A stretch of 64,000 nucleotides of DNA, taken from Planctomycetota bacterium. Its GTDB lineage: Bacteria > Planctomycetota > UBA8742 > UBA2392. Positions 50,646 to 59,311 of the stretch are shown piece by piece. Under the pieces are notes generated by a model, which saw only the letters and a program-made list of their open reading frames with translations, had not been told where the DNA came from and did not search any database. The DNA lies in NCBI GenBank assembly GCA_020845475.1, contig JADLFN010000002.1:62001-126000 (forward strand). The letters run 5' to 3'. Each line of letters starts with the position of its first letter. The first letter of the stretch is position 1. The translations under genes and the position numbers were made by a program.

Positions 50646-51977
50646 TTACACGACCGAGAACGGCACTGCCGGTGCGCTGTAGGCCTCGGGCAGAACCGGT
50701 GCTGGATTGCGCGCCAAGTGTGTGTTGATGACCTGGCTGTAAACGTAGCGGAAGTCCACGCCCATTGGCAAGTATTCGGCGAGCATGTCCGCCGATGAAA
50801 TGTCGGGCCCGTACATTCCGCCGTTCACAGCGCCGCCAAGCAGCATCATCGCGTATCCGTGGCCGTGGTCCGTGCCCGCCGAGCCGTTGACGTAATTGCG
50901 GCGGCCGAACTCGGTGATCACCATGATGACCGTGTTGCTCCACTGACCCATGTCCGTCATGTCCTGGTAGAACGCCTGAACCGCGTCATCCAGCTGCGTG
51001 AACAGCGACTGCTGCGCACCCGTAGCCGCACCCTGGCCGGCATGCGTGTCAAAGCCGCCGTAGCCGGTGTAGAACACCTGAGTATCGAAACCGCCATTGA
51101 TGAGAATCGAAATGTCGCGCAGGCGGTTGCCCAGGCTGGTTGCCGCCTTGCCGGGCGGCGTGGCCGAGGTGCCGGGATAGCCGGGCCAGCGATAATCCAC
51201 CTGGAAATTGTTGACGTAATCCGTCACCGCAGACTGCACCTGCCCTGAAAGGCTGTGCGCCGAATCCAGCGCGTTGCGCACGCCCGCCGCCAGACCCGTT
51301 GAGGTGTTGGCCGCGAGAATGCTCTTGATCGTGTTGATGCGATAGGTGTGGTTGTTGTTGAAATACGGATCAGAAAAGAACTGGAAGCGCGAAAGGCTGT
51401 CCACAAGGAACGATGTTGCCGTGCCTCCGGAAAAATCCAGCGGCTTGCCAAATCCCACCGAAGCCACGCCCATGGGCGTGGCCGCGTAGTTGTCAGCGTA
51501 GCGCGCAAGCCAGCCCGAAATGGGAATACTCAAGGGCGTGAAACTGCCACGAACGCCATAGCTGAAAATGTCCTGCGCAACCTGGTGGCTCAGGTTCGGC
51601 GTGGGAAAACCCACTTTGTTGACAATTGCGACATCGCCGGCATTCCACAACGCCTGGATGTTTACGAGTGCAGGGTGCAGGCCGTAATTGGCATTGCCCG
51701 GGCCACCCGTCAGCGAAAGCTCCGAGCCGACCGCAATCGCAATGCCTGACCGGCGCGACTGGTATTCCGTCAGCGTGCGCGGGATCACCATGTTTGTGGT
51801 GTCATTGCCGCCGCTCATGTTGATCACGATCAGGCGCTTCATATTCAAGGGCGCGGCTTGCAGCCTGCCAGCGGGATTGGCCCGATCGGAGATCAAGCCC
51901 CAGGCAGCAACGCCCGCTGCCGCGCCGGAGAGGCGCAGAAAATTGCGGCGGGAGAATTTCGCGAATTCGTTATTCAT
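50646..51977 (-). CDS. DUF1501 protein with twin-arginine signal
   Basis: 443 residues. The ATG at 51977 gives FAKFSRRNFLRLSGAAAGVAAW, a Tat signal with RRNFLRL. The body has VINMSGGNDTTNMVIP, then IFSYGVRGSFTPLSIPISGWLARY and DTHAGQGAATGAQQ, VIMVITEFGRR and GTDHGHGYAMMLLGG: the alkaline-phosphatase-like DUF1501 family, often paired with DUF1800. Folded export is implied. Function is not known. It lies 11 nt after the DUF1800 gene. The pair is frequent in planctomycetes and related bacteria. Confidence 0.9.
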   Translation of the reverse strand: MNNEFAKFSRRNFLRLSGAAAGVAAWGLISDRANPAGRLQAAPLNMKRLIVINMSGGNDTTNMVIPRTLTEYQSRRSGIAIAVGSELSLTGGPGNANYGLHPALVNIQALWNAGDVAIVNKVGFPTPNLSHQVAQDIFSYGVRGSFTPLSIPISGWLARYADNYAATPMGVASVGFGKPLDFSGGTATSFLVDSLSRFQFFSDPYFNNNHTYRINTIKSILAANTSTGLAAGVRNALDSAHSLSGQVQSAVTDYVNNFQVDYRWPGYPGTSATPPGKAATSLGNRLRDISILINGGFDTQVFYTGYGGFDTHAGQGAATGAQQSLFTQLDDAVQAFYQDMTDMGQWSNTVIMVITEFGRRNYVNGSAGTDHGHGYAMMLLGGAVNGGMYGPDISSADMLAEYLPMGVDFRYVYSQVINTHLARNPAPVLPEAYSAPAVPFSVV

Positions 51978-51988
51978 GGCGGTCTCCG

Positions 51989-53545
51989 TTAGCGCACGTA
52001 ATAGGTGGGATGCTGCGCCATCATGTAAAGCAAGCCGCGAACTTTTTTGTCGAGCTGCGTCTGCACCAGCGGATCCCACGGGTCGGCGATCACGGCCGTG
52101 CCGTTGTAGTCGTTGTTCAGGTAATCAATGTAGGTCTGGCGCTCGGTGGCCGAGGGTTTGATGCGCAGCAAGTCGATGTACCAATCCACAACCTGGGCGT
52201 CTGAGCGCTGACCCACGGGGGGCATTTTGTCCGCCACGTTGTAAACGTACGCTGACGGCGAGCCCGTGCGATAACGGATGGCCTCGCGCGTATAATTCGC
52301 GCGCTCGACCACGCCCTGCGAGGATAGCCACGCTTCGCCCGGTGGCCAGCCGAACACGGTGGGCGGAACCGCCGGCAACTGCGCCGCATTGCTCAGTTCC
52401 GAATAGAGCGTGCTCCGCGAGGTGAACAATCCTGTGGCGCGCGAGAAGCCGATGAACATTTCCACGGGATCTTTGATGAAGCCGGTATCCTTGCTCTGCG
52501 AGCTGTAGAACGCCTGCGAGCGGAACATGGCCTTGAGGATGGGCCGCAGTTCCCAGTTGCCGGTGCGCAGCAGCGTGGCCAGGGGCGTGATTATGGTGCT
52601 CACATCGGGGTTGGGATAAACGTAATGCTCCCACAGGCGCTTGACGATGTACTCCGAAACCTGCGTGCCGCGCGCCGAGAGCGTCACATCCACAACGTCC
52701 TGGTACTCGAGGTAGGCGTTGTTGCCCGAACGGCCCGTGATGGTCTGCCCGAAAAACGTCTTGTTCGTCGTGTCGTGGCGCGTCGGGTCAAATTCCATGT
52801 AGGTCAGGTCCGCCGTCGCGTCGTAACGCGTGCGCCAGCCCGTGAAACATTTTGCCGCTTCCTCAATGTCGGCCTGGGTGTAGCCGTTGTCGGCGCCCAG
52901 TGAGAAGATTTCCCAGAACTCGCGAGCGAAGTTCTCGTTGGGCGCGTATTTCGTGGAGTAAATGCCATCGAGCCACACCAGCATCACGGGGTCGGTGGCA
53001 AGCTTGTAGAGAAGCGTGCGCAGGTTGCCGTTGCCGTTGTGGCGCAGCAGGTCGATGTGCGTGGGCATCCAGCGGCGGCTTTGCGTGTCGAGCACGTTTT
53101 GCGAGGTCGCAAAGTGGTCGTGCCAGAACATCGCCAGGTGTTCCTGGAAGGGCTCGGTGGTGAACTGCATGATGTGCGTCCAGTAGTACACCACTTCGCT
53201 GTAGGAAGGCTTCTTCCAGTCCACCACCTGCGCCACAGCGCCATTCTCATAGCCCTGCGTGCTGGTGGGAAAGCGCGTCATGTTGTCAATGTACGTGAGC
53301 ACACCCTGCGACTTGCACAGGTTGAACTCCGTCGTCGTGACGCCAAACTGCGTGCGGCTGAGCAGGTGGCGGATGTCGTCGTCGGTGAAGGTTGCCTGCT
53401 CTGGAAGCGGGTTAGTGAACGGCGGCTCGACGAAACTGTCGCCACCCCCACCGCCGCCATCGCCGCCGCCGCAGCCCGCCGGCGCCAGTGAAAGCAGCGC
53501 CAGCGTGCTGACTGTGAGCGAGAACATCGTAAGCCGCGCAATCAT
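51989..53545 (-). CDS. DUF1800 protein
   Basis: 518 residues from the ATG at 53545 (GGGAGG upstream). A lipoprotein-like signal ends APAGC, followed by a glycine run (GGGDGGGGGGD). The family blocks are present: DDDIRHLLSRTQFGVTTTEF, HLAMFWHDHFATS, NENFAREFWEIFSLGADNGYTQADI and FSRATGLFTSRST, with the C-terminal RGLLYMMAQHPTYYVR. Its partner DUF1501 gene lies directly downstream. Function is unknown. DUF1800 proteins sit in the periplasm or on the surface. Confidence 0.9.
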   Translation of the reverse strand: MIARLTMFSLTVSTLALLSLAPAGCGGGDGGGGGGDSFVEPPFTNPLPEQATFTDDDIRHLLSRTQFGVTTTEFNLCKSQGVLTYIDNMTRFPTSTQGYENGAVAQVVDWKKPSYSEVVYYWTHIMQFTTEPFQEHLAMFWHDHFATSQNVLDTQSRRWMPTHIDLLRHNGNGNLRTLLYKLATDPVMLVWLDGIYSTKYAPNENFAREFWEIFSLGADNGYTQADIEEAAKCFTGWRTRYDATADLTYMEFDPTRHDTTNKTFFGQTITGRSGNNAYLEYQDVVDVTLSARGTQVSEYIVKRLWEHYVYPNPDVSTIITPLATLLRTGNWELRPILKAMFRSQAFYSSQSKDTGFIKDPVEMFIGFSRATGLFTSRSTLYSELSNAAQLPAVPPTVFGWPPGEAWLSSQGVVERANYTREAIRYRTGSPSAYVYNVADKMPPVGQRSDAQVVDWYIDLLRIKPSATERQTYIDYLNNDYNGTAVIADPWDPLVQTQLDKKVRGLLYMMAQHPTYYVR

Positions 53546-53726
53546 GGGAAGCCTCCCGAGGTGAGGGACGTGCCGGCCAAGACAAGCCGAGCCGAGCGAT
53601 CGCCCCGCTTCTGCGCCAAGTGATTCGTTGAAATGTAAACCAATTGTCCTACGTAAGTGGCGCGGCGGCAAGCCGCCTTTCACAAAAGTTTCTCAATACT
53701 TGGTGAGGAAGGAAATGCAGTTTACT

Positions 53727-53811
53727 GGGTTTTGGGTTTTGGGTTTTGGGAAAACGACCCTGTTGTATGCCTTGTCCCCCCAGAACCTAAAACCCAGAAC
53801 CCAGCACCTAG
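53727..53811. repeat. Heptamer tandem-repeat element, inverted arms
   Basis: Left arm: GGGTTTT three times, then GGGAAAA. The right arm read on the other strand is GGTGCT, GGGTTCT, GGGTTTT, AGGTTCT. It lies between the DUF1800 start region and the PA14 protein, and its end contains the TAG stop of the latter. Confidence 0.85.
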
Positions 53812-56594
53812 TCACTGCCGTCTGCCTTTTTGCCTGTGGCGACTTTGTCCGGCAGCATGTCGTGCACTTCCCACGTGAACATGCGCTTGGGCACAACCTG
53901 GCGCGCGAGCAGCTCCTTTTCCTGCAAGTCCACCGCGGCTACGAACAAGAGGCACTCCTCGTGCATGTTGTTCTCAAAGAACTGCATGCGGAAGGGATAA
54001 GTGCCCGCAACCAGCTTGATGCGTTCGCTGCTTTTTTCCTGCGGCGCGTGCAGGTTGTCGTCGTCGATGATCTCAATGCCATTCAACCAGACGCGGCATC
54101 CATCATCCGTGCGGCTCGTGAACGTGTACCAGCCGTCCTGCTCAATGATAATCGCGCCGTACCACTCAACCGCAAACGTTTCCGCCACAAACGGAAGATT
54201 GAAAGAGTCGGCGGTGCCAAAGTTGATCTCGCGCTCCTTGCGAATCGTGTGGCAGGTCAGCGGAAGAATGTTCGGAAACTGCGAATAGCCGGAGGGATTG
54301 GGCAAGTCGTAGAGATAGGCAATCAAACCCTTGTTGGCGACATCTATGTAGAAGGGCTCGCTCGTCGAGAGCCCCAGCTTTGCCGTGAGCTTTCCCTCGC
54401 CGCAGCCGGGAGGCACCACACCCACAAACTGCCGGAACCAGCGCTTGTTGGCGCTGTCGTCAATCAACGTGCCCGAGCCGCACTCAATCGCGTGGCCATC
54501 GATGGAAAGCGTGATCGGCGCGGCTCGCACTTCCTCATCGCCAAAGACCTCCACGTTGCATTTGAACTGCTGCCCCTCACGCACGCTGACCAAACCGGGA
54601 GTAGCCGCAAACGGCGGCGTCGGCGGCTCATCGCCCGCGATGGTCATGGGAATCACGCTCGCAATGCGCGGCGGTTTGGGCGGCGTTACTGGTGGAAACA
54701 GCAAGTTGGAAAGTCGGGCGCCTGCGTCTTTGAAACCGGTCCAGCTAGATTGAACTCCTGGAATGCTACCCTGTGTGAATCGCATTGAAAACTCAAGGCG
54801 CAGCGTGCAGGTCGCCTCCACGCAGAGGAAATCAATGGCTATTGGAATGTAATGTTCGCTGCCCCAATCAACGAAAAAGAGGAGTTCGGCTTCGACGTCC
54901 CTCTCCAGTTCGTTCACCTGGACCGACTTCTCCTTGTCGCCAATCCGCACGCGAACAACTCCGCTGGTAAACACTCGCAGGCACCTGACTTGCTCAAACT
55001 CGCGCGCTGTTTCTTCCGGCGTTTCGCGGGACGGCACTCCAAGGCGCCCCTCCCAGCGGCACGCGATCGGCTTGCCCTTGAACGGCAAGCCCAAATCATG
55101 GACTGTGTCAACTTGCGGGACTAGCTCTATCCGCCTCAAGCCCGCGCTTGCAGAATCACGATTCGGCAGCTCAACAGTACTCGAATCCAACTCGAACCAC
55201 TGCGCCATCAGGCCGAATTGCGTGGTCACTTTGAAATCGACGGAGTTGCTTGGAATGGTGCCGTAAAACAGCCCCTGCGAATTCGCAATCGCCTTAGGGG
55301 TGAACCATGGCCGTGCAATCACAAGCTTCCCCGTAGATGCCCCAATTGGAACGCGAGCCTTCACTTCATTAGCGCTTAGTCCGGTCAGCTTTGATTTTTG
55401 GCCATTGAAGAAGACTTCTGGAAGACCTCTTGCCTCGCTAATTTCTAACTGGCCTGCCACTTCCTCTTCATTGAGCGGCTTCTGTCCGGGTTCCGCCAGA
55501 CCCTGCCCATAGATCGTAATTTCGTCGCCAATCTCGCCTTCGTTCTTGCTCAGCTTGGTGATGATCGGCGCGTCGTCGCTCCACATCCAGTCGGGCACCA
55601 TCAGCATTTCCGGCGGTACGGGCACTGGCTTTTGCTGCCCTTTGGGCACGTACATGAAACTTGCGGCGCAGCGCCAACTGTCTTCGTTGGCCAACATGCC
55701 CTGCGCGAATTCGATGTGCAGCGGGTGCAGCCCCGGCGCGAGTTCGAGCACCGTGCTTACCTCGATGTAGCGTGACTGCACGTCGTTGAGCAGCACCGTC
55801 TCGCCATCCAAGTCCACGCGCGCGGCATTGTCGGCGCCGAGGAACAGCCAGTATTCACCCTGCTCCGGAATCACGAGGTAGCCGTCCCAAGTGGCCGCGA
55901 AGTTGGCGAGGTCAAAGGGCAAGTCGGCAAAGGCTTCGTTGTTCGGGAAATGCACCTGGTTATCAATGCGCACCAGGTTCGCATCACGCTGCGAAAGCGC
56001 CTTGGCATCTGCCTTCGCCAGCTCCGCCAGCGGCTCACTCTGGAACGCATAATATTGCGCATACAAGCCGCGCCGGTCTTGCTTGAGCTTTTCGCTGACG
56101 TCTTCAAGTTTCTTCGCGGGAGGCGTCTTGATCACACGCGAAACAGGCCGCGCATTGCCCAGTGTCTGGTTCGGAGGGCGAGGCGCATCGATGATGCGCG
56201 ACGGTGGTGTCGGGGCAGGCACACTCGGCGCCGGCGGTTCTTTGGAGTGCGCCGGCTTGCCGGCGCTTTCGCTAGAAGGCCTTGCAGACGAAGCGCCTCC
56301 AGGCTGCCCTGACCGAGAATTGCTGCCTGAAGGCCGTGAATCTGTTCCCCCGGCGGTGCCCTCGGAACCCGCCCGCGAACCGGGCTGCGGCGAAGTGGCA
56401 TCGGCATCCTGCCGATGTGCCTTTGCCGTTGCATCCGGCGCAGCGCCTGTCACACCGGGCAGCGGCGTGCCACTCTCGCTGCCAATCCCGCCGTCACCTT
56501 TGCCTTGTCCCGGAGAATTGAGCACCAGCCACGCACAGGCACCGGCCGCGAGCAGCAGCGCAGTCAAACCGGGAATCAGGATGCGTTTGCCCAT
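53808..56594 (-). CDS. Exported PA14/TIG-domain protein
   Basis: 928 residues. A signal-like start (MGKRILIPGLTALLLAAGACAW), then a long Pro/Ser/Gly-rich linker to about 165. A first PA14 module covers about 175-310 (GLYAQYYAFQSEP, YLVIPEQGEYWLFLGADNAARVDLDG); a TIG/IPT-like domain about 345-440 (PIITKLSKNEGEIGDEITIYGQGLAEP); a second PA14-like module about 455-640; and a third near 775-900 (WYGAIIIEQDGWYTFTSRTDDGCRVWLNG). PA14 modules bind carbohydrate; the protein is probably a large surface or periplasmic binder. A REP-like word (56241-56270) lies in the linker-coding region. Confidence 0.82.
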   Translation of the reverse strand: MGKRILIPGLTALLLAAGACAWLVLNSPGQGKGDGGIGSESGTPLPGVTGAAPDATAKAHRQDADATSPQPGSRAGSEGTAGGTDSRPSGSNSRSGQPGGASSARPSSESAGKPAHSKEPPAPSVPAPTPPSRIIDAPRPPNQTLGNARPVSRVIKTPPAKKLEDVSEKLKQDRRGLYAQYYAFQSEPLAELAKADAKALSQRDANLVRIDNQVHFPNNEAFADLPFDLANFAATWDGYLVIPEQGEYWLFLGADNAARVDLDGETVLLNDVQSRYIEVSTVLELAPGLHPLHIEFAQGMLANEDSWRCAASFMYVPKGQQKPVPVPPEMLMVPDWMWSDDAPIITKLSKNEGEIGDEITIYGQGLAEPGQKPLNEEEVAGQLEISEARGLPEVFFNGQKSKLTGLSANEVKARVPIGASTGKLVIARPWFTPKAIANSQGLFYGTIPSNSVDFKVTTQFGLMAQWFELDSSTVELPNRDSASAGLRRIELVPQVDTVHDLGLPFKGKPIACRWEGRLGVPSRETPEETAREFEQVRCLRVFTSGVVRVRIGDKEKSVQVNELERDVEAELLFFVDWGSEHYIPIAIDFLCVEATCTLRLEFSMRFTQGSIPGVQSSWTGFKDAGARLSNLLFPPVTPPKPPRIASVIPMTIAGDEPPTPPFAATPGLVSVREGQQFKCNVEVFGDEEVRAAPITLSIDGHAIECGSGTLIDDSANKRWFRQFVGVVPPGCGEGKLTAKLGLSTSEPFYIDVANKGLIAYLYDLPNPSGYSQFPNILPLTCHTIRKEREINFGTADSFNLPFVAETFAVEWYGAIIIEQDGWYTFTSRTDDGCRVWLNGIEIIDDDNLHAPQEKSSERIKLVAGTYPFRMQFFENNMHEECLLFVAAVDLQEKELLARQVVPKRMFTWEVHDMLPDKVATGKKADGSD
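56241..56270. repeat. REP-like palindrome, copy C, inside a coding region
   Basis: TTTGGAGTGCGCCGG then CTTGCCGGCGCTTTC, the same word as at 25196. On the minus strand it codes part of the low-complexity linker of the PA14 protein (ESAGKPAHSKEP). Confidence 0.7.
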
Positions 56595-56727
56595 GCAAGT
56601 CTCGGGGCGGGGTGTTCGATTCTACTCCCATCAACGGGCAAGCCACGCAAAAGCCCGTTTTGCGTTACAACAAACCCATGCGCGAAGATGGCATCCAAAT
56701 CCGCCCGCACCGAGAAGGGAAATCGTG

Positions 56728-56822
56728 GCGCCGGCATCTTGCCGGCCTCGGCGTGGGCATCATGCCCACGCCCTGCCGGGCGCAGGATGCGCCCAGCGAA
56801 GCCGGCTGGAAGCCGGCGCTAC
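56728..56822. repeat. Cluster of three palindromes including a GTAG REP
   Basis: Three palindromes in a row: GCCGGCATCTTGCCGGC, GGCGTGGGCATCATGCCC and, on the minus strand, GTAGCGCCGGCTTCCAGCC ending at 56822. The last has the GTAG foot; its TAG is the stop codon of the phosphodiesterase gene at 56819. Confidence 0.65.
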
Positions 56823-58147
56823 AAACCCAACACCCAATCTTTGAAATCTACCATGCGTTCGGGCGTGTTCTCGCCAATGATGCACGCGCCGTGTTGCGGG
56901 TCGCTTGGCAGCAATCCGTGGCTGCCTTTGACTATGGATGCATCGAGCGAAATCAAATCCATCAGGTAGCGCATGCCCAGTTTTTTCTTCAAAATCTTCG
57001 TGGCCGCCCTAAGGCCCGGCGCGCCGATTTTCGGATCGACGAACAGCTCGCACGGGTCGTAGCCGCACTTGCGGTGGATATCGACGGTGCGTGCAAAATC
57101 GGGCGCGTTCTTGTCTTCGAGCCAGTAGGGATAGGCGAACCAGGCCTCGGGCTTGCTTAGCAAAACCAGGTCGCCCGCGCGCTCGTGCGCGATGCCAAAG
57201 GCCGCCTGCGCTTTGCGGTCCAGCACGCTGGCCAAACCTTGCGCACCGCGCAACAGCCCCGCAACGGGCTCAGAGTCTCCGCGCACGTACACATGCGCGC
57301 ACTGGTGGTCACACACGGCAAACGCCTGACTCTCGAACGTATCGAGCATCTCGCCAAAGGGGCCGGGCCGCACTTTGAGCAAACCCGCGCGGCGCAGCAC
57401 GGTGTTCACATAAATGGGGTAGCTCACATCGCTGATGCCGTACTCGGAAAGTGCAACCACGCGCGCGCCGATCCCTCTTGACGCGTCAATAACGAGCCTG
57501 GCGCAGGTGTCCACCTCCCCCACCAGCTTCGCCGCATGCGCGCACGAAGCGCCATAGCGTTGCAGGTCGTAATCGAGGTGCGGCAAATACACGAGCGTGA
57601 TTGTGGGCTGCTTCTCGCGGATCACTTTTGCGCTGGCGCGCGCGATCCAATCGCTCGAAGGGAAGCCCGCGCGCGGGCCCCAGAAACTGAAGAACGGAAA
57701 CTCGCCGCACTCGCGTTTGAGCTCGGCCGCCAGCTCCGGCGGGTTTGTCTGGATGTCGAATTCCTTGCTTCCGTCGGCGCCGTAGTGCGGCTTGGGCGTC
57801 ACGCTCCAGTCCGCGCCGCTGCCCTGGTTGAACCACCAGAACATCTTGGCCACGGTGACGTTTTTGTCGCGCTCTTTGGCGAGGCGATAGAACGGCGGGC
57901 GCTGCAAGAGTGCATTGCTTTGCGGCCAGCAGCGCACTTCGCCAAAGCCGCGCTCGCACCAGGCGTTGCCAACGATGCCGTGTTCGCCGGGGTGCGCGCC
58001 CGTCAACAGCGTGGCCTGCACACTCATCGTGACTGCGGGGAACACGCCGGTCAGCGGCTTGACGGCACCCAGTGCACGCAAATTCGGCGCGTGTTGCGCC
58101 AGCGCGGGTGTGAGGCCGACAACGTTGATAATGACGAGTGGTTGCAA
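56819..58147 (-). CDS. Type I phosphodiesterase/nucleotide pyrophosphatase (alkaline phosphatase superfamily)
   Basis: 442 residues. The frame begins at a TTG (58147), directly after a heptamer repeat; no ATG or Shine-Dalgarno sequence is nearby, so the start is unusual. VIINVVGLTP, the nucleophile region VTMSVQATLLTGAHPGEHGIVGN (T near residue 40) and the metal block TLVYLPHLDYDLQRYG, plus VVALSEYGISDV, match the alkaline-phosphatase-like phosphodiesterases. Predicted cytoplasmic, since no signal is seen. The substrate is a phosphodiester or nucleotide; which one is not visible. Confidence 0.85.
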   Translation of the reverse strand: MQPLVIINVVGLTPALAQHAPNLRALGAVKPLTGVFPAVTMSVQATLLTGAHPGEHGIVGNAWCERGFGEVRCWPQSNALLQRPPFYRLAKERDKNVTVAKMFWWFNQGSGADWSVTPKPHYGADGSKEFDIQTNPPELAAELKRECGEFPFFSFWGPRAGFPSSDWIARASAKVIREKQPTITLVYLPHLDYDLQRYGASCAHAAKLVGEVDTCARLVIDASRGIGARVVALSEYGISDVSYPIYVNTVLRRAGLLKVRPGPFGEMLDTFESQAFAVCDHQCAHVYVRGDSEPVAGLLRGAQGLASVLDRKAQAAFGIAHERAGDLVLLSKPEAWFAYPYWLEDKNAPDFARTVDIHRKCGYDPCELFVDPKIGAPGLRAATKILKKKLGMRYLMDLISLDASIVKGSHGLLPSDPQHGACIIGENTPERMVDFKDWVLGL

Positions 58148-58150
58148 GGC

Positions 58151-58281
58151 AATTCAAAATTCAAAATTAGAAATTCAAAATTGGAAACCGCCAACTGCGC
58201 GAACGTGGTGCACCTTCAGGTGCTATGCCGATCGATTTTCCGCCTTGAATTTTGAATTTTTCATTTTGAATTTTTCATTCC
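58151..58281. repeat. Heptamer tandem-repeat element, inverted arms
   Basis: Left arm: AATTCAA, AATTCAA, AATTAGA, AATTCAA, AATTGGA. The right arm on the other strand is AATGAAA, AATTCAA, AATGAAA, AATTCAA, AATTCAA. Its left end touches the TTG start of the phosphodiesterase, and its right end encodes the last residues (MKNSK) of the PfkB kinase. Confidence 0.85.
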
Positions 58282-59250
58282 GAGCAAAGCCCAGAGGCTT
58301 TGCTCGGGCCGCGCGCCCACGTGCGAAATCACTTCAGCGGCGCAGATGGCCGCAATGCGCCCGCATTCCGCGTGAGACTTGCCGTGCGTCAGGCCGAACA
58401 GGAACCCCGCCGCGAACAAATCGCCCGCGCCCGTGGTGTCCACTACCTTACGTACCGGATGGGCCTTGACGCTGACCGTGTCCTTGGGCGTTACCACCAC
58501 AGCGCCCTTTTCGCTGCGCGTGAGCACGGCGATGTCGCACTTGCCGCGCACGGCTTCGACGGCTTCGTCAAAGTTGCGCGCCTGGTAGAGCGCGATGATC
58601 TCGTTTTCGTTGGCGAAAAGAATATCGATGTGCCCGTGCACGAGTTCCACGAATGTTTCGCGGTGGCGATCGACGCAGAATTTGTCGCTCAATGTGAGCG
58701 CCGTTTTGCGGTGGGCGTTGTGGGCAATCTCGGCCGCCTTCACATAGGCCTTCTTGGCCTCGGGCGTATCCCAGAGATAACCCTCAAGATAGGTCACCTG
58801 CGCGCGCTTGATGAAATCCGGGTCGATGTCGTCGGGGCTGACGTCGCCGGCGCTGCCCAGAAACGTCTGCATTGTGCGCTGCGCGTCCGGCGTCACGAAC
58901 ACGAGACAGCGGCCCGTGGGCTTGCCGCCGCGCGACGACTTGGTGTCAAACTCGACGCCCAGCGACGTGATGTCATGGCGGAAAATGTCACCCAGTTGGT
59001 CGTTGCTGACCTTGCCAATGAAACCCGCCTTGCCGCCAAGCGAGGCTATGCCGGCAATGGAGTTAGCCGCGCTTCCGCCGGAGATCTGCACGGCGGGGCC
59101 CATAGTGGCATAAAGTTTTTCGGCCATGGTGGCGTCGATCAAACTCATCGAGCCCTTGGGAATTCTGTGGCCTTCAAGAAACGAATCCTGAGCGTGCGAA
59201 AGCACGTCAACGAGGGCGTTGCCAATGGCGACGACATCAAGTGGTTTCAT
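58261..59250 (-). CDS. PfkB-family sugar/adenosine kinase
   Basis: 329 residues from the ATG at 59250. ATP-grasping and substrate blocks are clear: VAIGNALVDVLSH, SGGSAANSIAGIASLGGKAGFIGKV, LFANENEIIAL and the PfkB C-terminal signature DTTGAGDLFAAGFLFGL with the catalytic aspartate D in GAGD. The lid and substrate residues resemble adenosine kinases and some ribokinase-like enzymes. Phosphorylates a sugar or nucleoside in the cytoplasm. The last few residues (GMKNSK) are encoded by a heptamer repeat. It is transcribed divergently from the kinase-WD40 gene. Confidence 0.9.
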   Translation of the reverse strand: MKPLDVVAIGNALVDVLSHAQDSFLEGHRIPKGSMSLIDATMAEKLYATMGPAVQISGGSAANSIAGIASLGGKAGFIGKVSNDQLGDIFRHDITSLGVEFDTKSSRGGKPTGRCLVFVTPDAQRTMQTFLGSAGDVSPDDIDPDFIKRAQVTYLEGYLWDTPEAKKAYVKAAEIAHNAHRKTALTLSDKFCVDRHRETFVELVHGHIDILFANENEIIALYQARNFDEAVEAVRGKCDIAVLTRSEKGAVVVTPKDTVSVKAHPVRKVVDTTGAGDLFAAGFLFGLTHGKSHAECGRIAAICAAEVISHVGARPEQSLWALLGMKNSK

Positions 59251-59311
59251 GCGGCGGCATTGAAGCAGGCATGGCATCTAAAATCCATGCCGCGTACACT
59301 CTCGCGCGCCC

